A stretch of DNA of 16,966 bases from an uncultured Lachnospiraceae bacterium (GCA_947564305.1 CANOBT010000119.1:1-16966); one strand, 5' to 3'; positions 1 through 7,822 are shown, counted from the first letter of the stretch. Numbers and translations are program-made. The notes: generated from the sequence alone by a model not told the origin.

Positions 1-20
1 TTAACCATAAATCAGAACAA

Positions 21-320
21 CTAGATCCGGCGGTTAAAGCAGTTGCAGATGTAAGCCAGATCATTGTATGCCAAAAGTTCTCCGTTTCTGTCATATATGT
101 TTCCGCGGGTTCCCTGCAGGTCACGCACTTTGCGAATCTGAAGCTTATAGTTATCCAGATAATACTCGCCCTTTACAATCTGCAGATTAAAAAGCTTGTT
201 CACTAAAACCGCATACAGAAAACAGAATATCAAAATCAATACCAAAAGACGGGATTCTGAAATCTGTACAGCTGTTTTTTTTACCCGTCTCCAAATCTTT
301 TTAAACAAATTTACCAGCAC
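21..320 (-). pseudogene. mrdA: Penicillin-binding protein 2 (MrdA/PbpA-type), N-terminal fragment, frame interrupted near the window edge
   Basis: This is the start of a class B penicillin-binding protein, the transpeptidase of the elongation machinery. Visible are a basic cytoplasmic N-terminus, one membrane anchor (about residues 24-47), and the motif GTRGNIYDRNGELLAYND at 70-87, which opens the PBP dimerisation domain. After LAY (residue 90) the sequence stops resembling the family, and a TAG stop follows at 21-23, giving 99 residues where the family has roughly 600-900. A one-base shift after residue 90 reopens the frame to the window edge (SATALTAGSS...), but that continuation does not look like PBP2 either. 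The GTG start at 318-320 overlaps mreD by 20 nt. An AAAGGAG at 320-326 sits on top of that GTG, so the in-frame TTG at 306-308 is a possible alternative start. Last gene of the radC-mreBCD run. It could be a true broken gene, an insertion boundary or an assembly-end error. Confidence 0.75.
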
Positions 321-834
321 TCCTTTTCTCTTCTGCCTCTAACCTGTGGTTTATAAAAAGTAAAAGAGGGTACAGCCCCAATGTCACTACTATAGTATAT
401 ATGAGCTCTGGTATGATAATATGCCTTAGATAGTACAAAAAATCAAATTCGCTCCGAAGCATAAACATCAAAAGATAGATGACCAGGCCATAAATAAACT
501 CCGTTGCCCCTGTCAGCGCCAGGGGCAGCTTGATATCCTCCGCATAATACATCTGTTGGAACAAGCCGTTCACATAACCTGCCAGCAGATAGAGCAAAGC
601 ATAGAATCCCAGGATATTTCCAAACTGTATGTCCATCAAAAGACCAGAAAAAAAACCAACCAGCATTCCGTCTTTCGGACCCCGCATAAATCCATAAGAA
701 GCTGTGAGTATCAACATCAGATTCGGTTTCACAGATGCAAGTTCCAACCAGGGGAACAAAGTACATTGAAACAGATAGCAGACACACAGAACGATTGCTG
801 TTACAATGATACGTTTTATTTTTATTCCTTTCAA
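301..834 (-). CDS. mreD: Rod shape-determining protein MreD
   Basis: MreD is the integral membrane subunit of the elongasome. It works with MreC to link the MreB cytoskeleton to lateral-wall peptidoglycan synthesis. The 177-residue protein is almost entirely hydrophobic, with about five membrane segments (roughly 9-27, 36-50, 57-93, 105-125 and 138-162). It carries the family signature around GFFSGLLMDIQFG (residues 60-72), and the length is usual for MreD. The start is TTG, supported by AGAGGTGG a few bases upstream. It lies 58 nt downstream of mreC and overlaps the PBP2 start by 20 nt, so translation of the two is probably coupled. Sequence conservation in this family is low, but the position between mreC and PBP2 makes the call firm. 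Confidence 0.93.
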   Translation of the reverse strand: MKGIKIKRIIVTAIVLCVCYLFQCTLFPWLELASVKPNLMLILTASYGFMRGPKDGMLVGFFSGLLMDIQFGNILGFYALLYLLAGYVNGLFQQMYYAEDIKLPLALTGATEFIYGLVIYLLMFMLRSEFDFLYYLRHIIIPELIYTIVVTLGLYPLLLFINHRLEAEEKRSAGKFV

Positions 835-892
835 GAGACCACCTCTTTTTACAGTACGAACATATTTTTATAATCCAAAATAGACCGCAGGG

Positions 893-1765
893 TCACTCTG
901 CCGGTATATCTGTCCCTGTCATTTGTGCTTTTGTCCTGGTGATGATCAGCACTTCCTGGAGTTTCTTAAAATCTACCACCGGCGTAATATAACCCGACCG
1001 GGTCAGATTGTTTGCATCCACCTGTACTTCACTGACATACCCAATCAAGATTCCCTGCACATACTTGTCACTGATATGAGATGTCACAATCTGTTCGCCC
1101 ACTTCTACTTTATTGTCATTGTTTTCCATCTGCTCAAAACGCATCTTTCCTTCATTGAGCAGGGAAAGATCCCCCCGGACCGTACAAGTATCCGAGGTGG
1201 ACAGCACCATCCCCCCCACATTACTGGAATCATCAATAATTGAACGGACAGTGGACCATGTAGGACCAGTCTGCGTTACAATGCCAACCAGACCGCTTCC
1301 TGCAATCACATTCATATCTTTCTGGATTCCATCCAGACTTCCTTTGTCCACTGTGAATGTGCTGAACCAGTTTCCGGAATCCTTGCTGATGACATGGGCA
1401 CCAACCTTTTCATATTCCGCATAGTTCTGGTCCAACTTATATAATTCCCTGAGACGTTCTAATTCGTATTTTTCTTCCTGCAGATTATTGTTTTCTATCA
1501 TCAAGTCATCTATTTTTTCCTGCAGTTTTTTATTTTCGTTTCGAGCCTCCTCCAACGTCTTGAAATTATCACTAAGATCAACAAGCAGGCCGCCCACTTT
1601 GTTCATGCCCTGCTGCATTGGGATTACTGTAATATTTGCGAGAATCCGAAATGGTCCGGTCACTCTGCTGTAAAATACAGATAACAGCATCAACAGGATA
1701 CAGACCAGGGTTAATCCTGCAAGCAGGTATTTATTTAGATTGGACGTTTGATTCTTTTTTTTCAT
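893..1765 (-). CDS. mreC: Rod shape-determining protein MreC
   Basis: MreC is a bitopic membrane protein that sits outside the membrane and activates the PBP2/RodA synthase. The 290 residues show a short basic N-terminus, one membrane helix (about 13-32), a charged coiled coil (about 66-112), then the beta-rich MreC domain. That domain contains the typical stretch VISKDSGNWFSTFTVDKG (125-142), then GSGLVGIV (156-163) near its middle. The length fits the family. The ATG start is preceded by AAAAGGATTGAG, a rather distant ribosome binding site. It follows mreB by 26 nt and precedes mreD by 58 nt, the standard mreBCD order. Nothing in this protein looks degenerate, in contrast to the neighbouring MreB. 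Confidence 0.96.
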   Translation of the reverse strand: MKKKNQTSNLNKYLLAGLTLVCILLMLLSVFYSRVTGPFRILANITVIPMQQGMNKVGGLLVDLSDNFKTLEEARNENKKLQEKIDDLMIENNNLQEEKYELERLRELYKLDQNYAEYEKVGAHVISKDSGNWFSTFTVDKGSLDGIQKDMNVIAGSGLVGIVTQTGPTWSTVRSIIDDSSNVGGMVLSTSDTCTVRGDLSLLNEGKMRFEQMENNDNKVEVGEQIVTSHISDKYVQGILIGYVSEVQVDANNLTRSGYITPVVDFKKLQEVLIITRTKAQMTGTDIPAE

Positions 1766-1791
1766 AATATATGCTCAATCCTTTTACAGTC

Positions 1792-2817
1792 TTATCTCAT
1801 CCACTTATAATCTCCATCCAGCAAAGAATAAGTCAAATCCTTATACATCCTTTTATCCTGGATAATCTTCCGAAGTCCTTCCACAACACAAAGTTCTGGA
1901 CGTACACACGTCTTTACTGTAAGTCCGGTGCTTTTTTGAAAATATGTAGAAAGCTCCTTTAAATTTGCAAGTCCTCCTGTCAGACAGATTCCGTTTTTCT
2001 CAACCCCGCTGCGAACAACCGGCGGAATCCTTTCAAACATTGACTTTATCTCTGATGCACATTCCCTCAAAGGCTCTTTGATTGCAGTCCGAACCATGCT
2101 GACAGGAATCGGCCTGTGTTCCGGAATGCCTGTTTGTAAATTTCTCCCTGTCACATCAATTTCCATACAAGTAGCATCCTCAAAGATCCCAAAATCCTGC
2201 CGTAAAGACTCCGCGGTCCTCCTGCCAACCAAAAATTCCATATTGTGCCGGATTAGATTCTGGACTGCCTGGTCCAGATGCTCTCCGCCTAATTTCATCA
2301 GCTTAGTCACCACCATACCGCCATGGCATAGGACGGAAATCTCCGTAGAGCCGCCTCCCATATTCACCATAAACATTCCGGCTGTACGCTCTACATTCAC
2401 ACCAAAACCAATGGCGTCTGCAATTCCACGCTCTACAATCCTAACCGATTTTGCACGAGCCGTAGAGTGGTACACCAAATCATAAAAAGCTCTCTTCTCA
2501 ACCTCTGTCACATCCGTGGGCACTGCGACAAGATATTCCGCTCCCCCAGAAAAAGGACGTTCCTTTTTCAAGAGATTTTCCAAAAGACACTGCATATCGT
2601 CGAAACGGGCAATCACCCCGTTTCGCATAGGGAACAGCACCTCAATATTGTCCGGCGACTTCTCGAACATAACCCAAGCTTCGTCCCCTGCGGCACATAG
2701 ATAGTCTTTGTCTTTTTTGGCAATGATATTTTTTTCTTTCCAGATAAAATCTCTCTTTTTATCAAAAACTTTTATTTCATAAGTCCCCAAATCCAGCCCA
2801 TAAATATTTCGGAACAT
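1792..2817 (-). CDS. mreB: MreB/Mbl-family actin-like protein with altered nucleotide-binding residues
   Basis: This is an actin-fold protein of the MreB family, 341 residues as usual. The overall family pattern is clear: LDLGT (8-12, phosphate-1), VAVPTDVTEVEKRAF (97-111, connect-1), VNMGGGSTEISV (151-162, phosphate-2), LVGRRTAE (196-203), TGRNLQTGIP (223-232) and LTGGLANLKEL (279-289, adenosine motif). Several ligand positions differ from canonical MreB. The Asp of the phosphate-2 DIGGGTTE motif is Asn152; the second Glu of the IEEPMAAAIG motif is Arg130; the Glu of IGExTAE is Arg199; the third Gly of LTGGG is Leu283. The protein may therefore bind ATP poorly or not hydrolyse it. The ATG start has an excellent AAGGAAGG 7 nt upstream and follows radC by 13 nt. 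A structural or regulatory paralogue of a second, canonical MreB elsewhere in the genome is possible. Confidence 0.9.
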   Translation of the reverse strand: MFRNIYGLDLGTYEIKVFDKKRDFIWKEKNIIAKKDKDYLCAAGDEAWVMFEKSPDNIEVLFPMRNGVIARFDDMQCLLENLLKKERPFSGGAEYLVAVPTDVTEVEKRAFYDLVYHSTARAKSVRIVERGIADAIGFGVNVERTAGMFMVNMGGGSTEISVLCHGGMVVTKLMKLGGEHLDQAVQNLIRHNMEFLVGRRTAESLRQDFGIFEDATCMEIDVTGRNLQTGIPEHRPIPVSMVRTAIKEPLRECASEIKSMFERIPPVVRSGVEKNGICLTGGLANLKELSTYFQKSTGLTVKTCVRPELCVVEGLRKIIQDKRMYKDLTYSLLDGDYKWMR

Positions 2818-2830
2818 ACACTGACCTTCC

Positions 2831-3520
2831 TTATTTTAAAATTCCCTGCTCACGCATACTACAATAGCAATTATTGCCAATAATGATATGGTCTAGAAGT
2901 TCTACTCCGATCATCTGGCCTGCCTCATAGACTTTTTTTGTCACAAACACATCCTCCCGGCTTGGAGTTGGATCACCGCTTGGATGGTTATGCAGCAGAA
3001 TGATAGAGACCGCATCCTTCTGCAGCGCCTCTACAAACAATTCTCTGGGGGAGATTACCGCCGAGTTTACCGTGCCTTTCGAGATATCTGTCTCTCCGAT
3101 AAGATGAGACTTTGTATCCAAAAGCAGCAGCTTCATAGATTCCTGCTTCTGATACCGAAGGTCCTCCATATAATAACGTGCAATGGTATCCGGAGTGTCA
3201 AATCGAAGTTCCTGCCTTGCACAAGCCTTAGAAAGTCGTCTTGCAAGCTCACAGATACAAAGGATCTGGATTGCTTTCACCTTTCCAATTCCCTTCACAT
3301 GTATGAGCTGTTCAAAAGACCAACGATGAATACTGAGAATTCCCCCGCTGCCAAAATCAGGATACAGAATCCGCTTTGCCAGCTCCATAGAATTCTCTCC
3401 CCTGGTTCCTGTCCGCAGAAGAATTGCAAGTAATTCAATATCTGTCAGGTATTCGGCTCCAAAACGCTCGCATTTCTCATAAGGACGTTCTTCTTTGGTA
3501 AGTTCTTTTATTTTTTTCAT
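2831..3520 (-). CDS. radC: RadC/JAB1-domain protein
   Basis: RadC proteins combine an N-terminal helix-hairpin-helix region with a JAB1/MPN metalloprotein domain. Despite the name, a role in DNA repair is doubtful and the cellular function is unresolved. Residue numbers here count from the ATG at 3518-3520, which gives 229 aa, the normal length. The HhH is at HVKGIGKVKAIQ (74-85). The metal-binding JAMM motif H-x-H-x7-S-x2-D is complete (H177, H179, S187, D190), so the domain looks catalytically competent. A longer frame from TTG at 3607 would add 29 residues unlike RadC and begin at the predicted transcription start, so I reject it. First gene of the radC-mreBCD-PBP2 run, an arrangement known in many Firmicutes. 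It is transcribed from the predicted promoter in the gap upstream. Confidence 0.95.
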   Translation of the reverse strand: MKKIKELTKEERPYEKCERFGAEYLTDIELLAILLRTGTRGENSMELAKRILYPDFGSGGILSIHRWSFEQLIHVKGIGKVKAIQILCICELARRLSKACARQELRFDTPDTIARYYMEDLRYQKQESMKLLLLDTKSHLIGETDISKGTVNSAVISPRELFVEALQKDAVSIILLHNHPSGDPTPSREDVFVTKKVYEAGQMIGVELLDHIIIGNNCYCSMREQGILK

Positions 3521-3553
3521 ATATATCTCTAATATAAAAATGGCAGATATGCA

Positions 3554-3583
3554 CCACGAATATTTTTTATCGTTTTTTCGTGG
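3554..3583 (-). repeat. Inverted repeat in the radC leader
   Basis: CCACGAA at 3554-3560 and its exact reverse complement TTCGTGG at 3577-3583 can form a 7-bp stem with a 16-nt A/T-rich loop. It falls between the predicted transcription start (about 3610) and the radC ATG at 3520. There is no T-tract after the stem in the direction of transcription, so it is not an ordinary intrinsic terminator. It could be an mRNA 5' stabilising hairpin or a protein-binding site. The stem is seen directly; any role is inference. Confidence 0.35.
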
Positions 3584-3616
3584 AACAGCATCCAAGCTAA
3601 AACACAATACCGGATT

Positions 3617-3645
3617 ATTTTACCATAATTTAAAAATTGTGTACA
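3617..3645 (-). promoter_or_regulatory. Predicted sigma-A type promoter for radC-mreBCD
   Basis: Reading the minus strand, a -35-like TGTACA (3640-3645, 4 of 6 to consensus) is followed by a 17-nt spacer and TAAAAT (3617-3622, 5 of 6). TATGG directly before the -10 gives an extended -10 (TRTGn) match. It lies in the longest gene-free stretch of the window (165 nt, 3521-3685), between the flavoprotein gene and radC, and would give a leader of about 90 nt. No convincing intrinsic terminator precedes it, so read-through from the upstream genes is also possible. Confidence 0.45.
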
Positions 3646-3685
3646 GGTCTCGAATCTAAAATTTCTGTGAATCCGAAATATCTCC

Positions 3686-5305
3686 CTAAAAAGCTGGGAC
3701 TGAAAAACGCTGAATCAATGCCTCAGCTACCTTTAAGCCATCCATTGCAGCAGACATGATTCCGCCCGCATATCCTGCCCCCTCACCGCATGGGTAGATT
3801 CCTCTGATTTCACTTTCCATAGTATCAGAGCGTATCAGGCGCACAGGTGATGAGGTCCGGCTCTCCACTCCTGACAGAAGTGCATCTTCTCTGGCAAATC
3901 CAGAAATTTTATGGTCCATGGCGCGAATGCCTTTTTCTAAAGAATCAGCCAACTCATCCGGAAAAATGGCGCGTACATTAGCGAGCCGGAACCCGCCTTT
4001 CGTCTGTGGATGTATCTCTCCAAGTTTGATGGTTTTCTGATTACGGCAGAAATCCCCGAAACACTGGACGGGAACCACTCCCTCACCCTCTCGGTATGCG
4101 TAAGCTTCCAGACGACGCTGAAAGTCAATCCCAGCCAGAGGATGCTCACTTCCATAGTCCTCTGGAGTCACGGTAACAATCACTGCGCTGTTGGCATTGT
4201 CGCCTGCACGCCCGGAATAGCTCATTCCATTAACCGCCAGATGGTGCTCCTCCGAAGAGGCATTGACCACATACCCTCCAGGACACATACAAAATGTATA
4301 CACACCTCTTCCATCCGCTATTTTTTCAGCCAGTTTATAAGAAGCCGCGGGCAGACGTTTAGCCCAAAGACTGCCATACTGTGCTTCTTGAATCATATGT
4401 TGGGGATGCTCAATCCGCACACCTACTGCGAAGGCTTTCGCCTGCATGGGAATCCCGCTGTCATAGAGCATCTGAAATGTATCCCTTGCGCTGTGCCCAA
4501 TAGCAATGACAAGTGCTTCCACAGGAATCTGCTCTCGCTCATTGACTGTGATCTCCTGTAATATTTGACTGCCGGAATATGTTTGTCCAATTCCTGTCAA
4601 ACGGCTATGGAATCTGATTTCTCCCCCTAAGGAGATGATTTCGTTTCGCATATTTCGTATAATCTTCGTCAGAATATCTGTTCCAATGTGAGGCTTTTGC
4701 TCATATAAAATCTGTTCTGGCGCACCAAACCGCACAAAGGTCTCCAGTACAAGACGACTGCGCCCACAAGAGTCCTTGACCAATGTGTTGAGCTTCCCAT
4801 CGGAAAAGGTTCCTGCTCCGCCTTCTCCGAACTGCACATTGGACTCTGGATTTAGATTTCCATTTTCCCAAAAAGTACGTACATCCCGCACTCGTTCCTC
4901 CACCGGAGCACCTCGCTCTAACAGGATAGGACCATATCCCTCTTTCGCCAGAAGCCAGGCGCAGAATAATCCGGCAGGTCCAGCACCTGCAATCACAGGT
5001 CTGTGCGAAAGCTTTTCGTTTCCAGGAAGAGGCGCTCGAAAACTTCTTGTTTTCGAGTCCGCCATCTTTTGTATACTTGTATTTTTCTTTCCTACACGCC
5101 TGAAAATAACGGATTCCTGTGCCACTTCCACGTCTACCGTATAGCTGTAATAGATATCGGGCTTCTTTCTGGCATCAATGGATTGCTTGAAAATCTGATA
5201 TTTGACAGATTCTGATTTTTTTAAATGTAAGATTTTCCGAATCTTATCTTCTAATTCCTGTTCACTATGTCCAGGTTGAAGACGGATCTGGCTCACTCTA
5301 AGCAT
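3686..5305 (-). CDS. FAD-dependent dehydrogenase of the COG2509 type
   Basis: This is a flavoprotein oxidoreductase of unknown substrate, 539 residues. The first 85 or so residues form a small alpha/beta domain typical of this family, starting MLRVSQIRLQPG. Then comes the FAD-binding Rossmann motif VIAGAGPAGLFCAW (104-117) with the acidic LLERG (128-132) at the end of the second strand. FGEGGAGTFSDGKL (159-172) and a C-terminal PCGEGAGYAGG close the FAD site. The ATG at 5303-5305 is chosen over an in-frame start 24 nt upstream because GGAAGGGAGG lies 6 nt before it. It overlaps the end of the preceding flavoprotein gene by 8 nt (ATGCTTAG), so the two are probably translationally coupled. Family members are widespread in Clostridia and Bacteroidetes, but I know of no established reaction. 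Confidence 0.88.
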   Translation of the reverse strand: MLRVSQIRLQPGHSEQELEDKIRKILHLKKSESVKYQIFKQSIDARKKPDIYYSYTVDVEVAQESVIFRRVGKKNTSIQKMADSKTRSFRAPLPGNEKLSHRPVIAGAGPAGLFCAWLLAKEGYGPILLERGAPVEERVRDVRTFWENGNLNPESNVQFGEGGAGTFSDGKLNTLVKDSCGRSRLVLETFVRFGAPEQILYEQKPHIGTDILTKIIRNMRNEIISLGGEIRFHSRLTGIGQTYSGSQILQEITVNEREQIPVEALVIAIGHSARDTFQMLYDSGIPMQAKAFAVGVRIEHPQHMIQEAQYGSLWAKRLPAASYKLAEKIADGRGVYTFCMCPGGYVVNASSEEHHLAVNGMSYSGRAGDNANSAVIVTVTPEDYGSEHPLAGIDFQRRLEAYAYREGEGVVPVQCFGDFCRNQKTIKLGEIHPQTKGGFRLANVRAIFPDELADSLEKGIRAMDHKISGFAREDALLSGVESRTSSPVRLIRSDTMESEIRGIYPCGEGAGYAGGIMSAAMDGLKVAEALIQRFSVPAF

Positions 5306-6518
5306 GGGCTGCCTCCCTTCCTGCCACATGGCCGCTGGACCATGCCCACTGCAGATTATATCCTCCGCACAGACCGTCTACATCCAATATCTCCCCGGCA
5401 AAATAGAGTCCGGGCACAAGACATGACTCCAATGTCTGCGGGTGGACGCTGCGCGTATCTATACCTCCCCGGCAGACCTGAGCCTGCTCAAAAGGATTGG
5501 TTTCTATGATTGTAGTTTGAAACAGCTTCATAAGACGGGCAAAACTGATCCATTGTGTTTTTGATATAGAGCTTACACATTGCTCGCGCCCCAGTTGGCT
5601 GAGACGAATCCAGAGGTCACATAATTTTTTAGGAAATAAGCCGATAAAAAATTCCTCCAATGTCTTCTCAGGCCGCATCCGCACACGTGTATCCAGAAAA
5701 TGAAGAAATTCTTTCCACTCGAATTCCGGCATAAAATCTAAAACGGCTGTCACATTTTTTCTTTGATATAATGCTTCTGCGGCAAAACCGCTTACCTGAA
5801 ATACCGGAATACCGGAAATCCCGTAATTTGTGAGTTGGAGTTCTCCCTTGTCTTTTGCAATACAGACATCATCTGCATACAGAGAGACTTGTCCCTGTAC
5901 CCGAACCCCCGCAATACTTTTATAAAAAGATTCCTTGCATCGTAACTGTACCAAAGCAGGAAAAATTGGTGTCAGTGAATGCCCTAGCTGTTTGGCAAGT
6001 GTATAGCCACTGCCATCACTTCCCGCGATGGCAGAGGCCCTGGAACCGGCTGCCAGGATGACCCGATTGGCACGCAGTTTCCCTGAATTAGTTTTCAAAA
6101 GAAAACCCGGCTTTTCCGGAAGGATTTCAAGGCATTTTCGCTCTGTCAATATGTCTATATGGAAACGGACGCACTCCATCCGCAGCACATCTAAAACTGA
6201 GGACGCCTGATCCGAATTAGGATAAAGATAGCCATTCCTGTCTTTTGGATGAATCCCAAGCTGCCGAAAAAATTCTACGGTCTGTGGGACGTCAAATTGC
6301 TGAAGGATTCCCCATGGAAAAGACGTATTTTGAGAATGATAGCACGCAGGCTCTTGATACAGATTCGTATAGTTACATCTGCCATTCCCAGTGGATAATA
6401 TTTTCCGTCCTACCCGGTCATTTTGTTCCACCAGTGTCACTTTTGCCCCGAATGAGGCGGCAGTAATCGCTGCCATCATTCCGGAGGCACCGCCTCCAAC
6501 TACAATTACGTCTGTCAT
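5298..6518 (-). CDS. NAD(P)/FAD-dependent oxidoreductase, HI0933/BaiN-like family
   Basis: This 406-residue flavoprotein belongs to the HI0933/YhiN family, which also includes BaiN, reported to reduce bile-acid intermediates in Clostridium scindens. Visible are the N-terminal dinucleotide motif VVGGGASGMMAA (6-17) with E31 ending the second strand, and the family hallmark GRKILSTGNGRCNYTN (37-52). The C-terminal FAD-closing segment is FAGEILDVDGLCGGYNLQWA (373-392). Length is normal. The ATG start follows the PLP enzyme by only 5 nt, with CGGAGG inside the end of that gene. Most members have no assigned substrate and several paralogues per genome are common, so bile-acid activity should not be assumed. 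The adjacent, overlapping second flavoprotein suggests the two act together, but that is inference. Confidence 0.88.
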   Translation of the reverse strand: MTDVIVVGGGASGMMAAITAASFGAKVTLVEQNDRVGRKILSTGNGRCNYTNLYQEPACYHSQNTSFPWGILQQFDVPQTVEFFRQLGIHPKDRNGYLYPNSDQASSVLDVLRMECVRFHIDILTERKCLEILPEKPGFLLKTNSGKLRANRVILAAGSRASAIAGSDGSGYTLAKQLGHSLTPIFPALVQLRCKESFYKSIAGVRVQGQVSLYADDVCIAKDKGELQLTNYGISGIPVFQVSGFAAEALYQRKNVTAVLDFMPEFEWKEFLHFLDTRVRMRPEKTLEEFFIGLFPKKLCDLWIRLSQLGREQCVSSISKTQWISFARLMKLFQTTIIETNPFEQAQVCRGGIDTRSVHPQTLESCLVPGLYFAGEILDVDGLCGGYNLQWAWSSGHVAGREAAHA

Positions 6519-6523
6519 ATAGG

Positions 6524-7822
6524 TTATATCCTCCGAATCTGTTCTTTAGACACCAGTCCTGCGTCCAATAAATACTGCAAAGACTTCAGGATTCCTAATT
6601 TTGCACTCGGCCAGGTCAGTCCACCTTGAAAATATACAGCATAAGGCGGCTTAATCGGACCGTCCGCACTCAGCTCAATGGAAGAGCCCTGAACAAAAGC
6701 CCCCGCTGCCATGATAACATCACTGTCGTATCCAGGCATGGCCCATGGTTCCGGCGTCACAAAGCTGTCGACAGGAGCCGCTGCCTGTACTCCCTTACAA
6801 AACGCAATCACACCTTCAGCGTTTTTCAATTCCACAGCCTGGATAATGTCATGTCTGGACTCTGAGCCGTTTGGGACTACGCCATATCCCAGCCTTTCAT
6901 AGATATTCGCCGCAAACACAGCTCCCTTTAAAGCACTGCTTACCACAACAGGTGCCAGGAAAAATCCTTGATAGAAAGACTGCATCACACCAAGGGAAGC
7001 ACCCACCTCCCGACCAAGTCCCGGAGACGTCAGCCGATAGCCGCAGTTTTCAATCAAATCCTCTCTCCCTGCCACATAACCGCCAATAGGTGCCAGACCT
7101 CCACCCGGATTTTTGATTAAGGAGCCCACCACCATGTCTGCCCCCACATCGCTGGGCTCTATGGTTTCAACGAATTCCCCATAACAGTTATCAACCATGC
7201 AGATAACATCTGGTTTGATTCGTTTTACAAATGCGATTAATTCTCCAATCTTTTCTACGGAGTAACTTGGCCGCACCTGATACCCCTTGGAGCGCTGAAT
7301 CGTAACCAGTTTTGTCTTATCATTCATGCTCCTTTCAATGGCCGGATAATCAAAATATCCGTCCTCCTTCAATTCCACCTGGCGGTATGTCACGCCATAT
7401 TCCGCCAAGGAACCCTTGGACGGCCGGATTCCAATTACCTCCTCCAACGTATCATAAGGTTTTCCGGCTGGAGAAAGCAGCTCATCGCCTGGACGTAAGT
7501 TTGCCGAAAGTGCCAGCGCCAGTGCATGAGTTCCGCATGTAATCTGTGGCCGCACTAACGCGGATTCCGTGTGAAATGTATCCGCATACACCTGCTCCAG
7601 CGTATCTCTTCCTGTATCATTATATCCATATCCTGTGGCATACTGAAAACAGCCTTCACTGACACGGTTTTTCTGCATGGCATGTAACACTTTAAGTTGG
7701 TTGAACTCTGCATTTTTATCGAATTCTGAAAAACGAGGCATCAGTTCTCGTTCCAGATGTTCCCCCGCCTCATAAACCTCCCTGGAAATCCCCAAGTTTT
7801 GATAAATCGTATATTGCTCCAT
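6524..7822 (-). CDS. ynbB: PLP-dependent enzyme, methionine gamma-lyase-like / aluminium-resistance (YnbB) family
   Basis: This is a fold-type I PLP enzyme of 432 residues in the family that databases label Met_gamma_lyase or aluminium resistance protein. The likely Schiff-base lysine is K237 in GSLIKNPGGG, and D211 in MVDNCYGEF is positioned to hold the pyridine nitrogen. TCGTHA (95-100) fits the cofactor phosphate/ring region. The family is related to cystathionine/methionine lyases, but the true substrate of YnbB-type proteins is not established. The ATG start has AGGAG at good spacing and lies 2 nt after the miaA stop. Finding ynbB close to miaA is also known from Bacillus subtilis; hfq and hflX, which lie between them there, are absent here. 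Confidence 0.87.
   Translation of the reverse strand: MEQYTIYQNLGISREVYEAGEHLERELMPRFSEFDKNAEFNQLKVLHAMQKNRVSEGCFQYATGYGYNDTGRDTLEQVYADTFHTESALVRPQITCGTHALALALSANLRPGDELLSPAGKPYDTLEEVIGIRPSKGSLAEYGVTYRQVELKEDGYFDYPAIERSMNDKTKLVTIQRSKGYQVRPSYSVEKIGELIAFVKRIKPDVICMVDNCYGEFVETIEPSDVGADMVVGSLIKNPGGGLAPIGGYVAGREDLIENCGYRLTSPGLGREVGASLGVMQSFYQGFFLAPVVVSSALKGAVFAANIYERLGYGVVPNGSESRHDIIQAVELKNAEGVIAFCKGVQAAAPVDSFVTPEPWAMPGYDSDVIMAAGAFVQGSSIELSADGPIKPPYAVYFQGGLTWPSAKLGILKSLQYLLDAGLVSKEQIRRI

Noticed and set aside
1..30. End of an insertion sequence at the left edge
   Set aside because: Twenty-odd bases with no recognisable terminal inverted repeat, target duplication or transposase are not enough to name a mobile element.
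857..870. SOS-box-like CGAACATATTTTTA between mreC and mreD
   Set aside because: It matches the Bacillus LexA consensus at 12 of 14 positions counting the free one, but the right half lacks the GTTC core. It is also inside an operon with no promoter. Probably chance.
3521..3607. Longer RadC starting at a TTG (29 extra residues)
   Set aside because: The extension is unlike RadC N-termini, contains the leader hairpin and begins at the predicted transcription start. The internal ATG gives the standard length.
3640..3690. Intrinsic terminator after the COG2509 flavoprotein gene
   Set aside because: Only 4-5 bp stems and no GC-rich hairpin followed by a T-run on the minus strand. No terminator can be supported.
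4010..4561. A 183-codon open frame on the plus strand
   Set aside because: It is antisense to the COG2509 flavoprotein, has no family resemblance and no sensible composition. It is a shadow of the real gene.
5298..6518. Bile-acid 7-dehydroxylation gene (baiN)
   Set aside because: The family resemblance is real, but no other bai gene is in the window and HI0933-family members occur in many bacteria without bile-acid metabolism.
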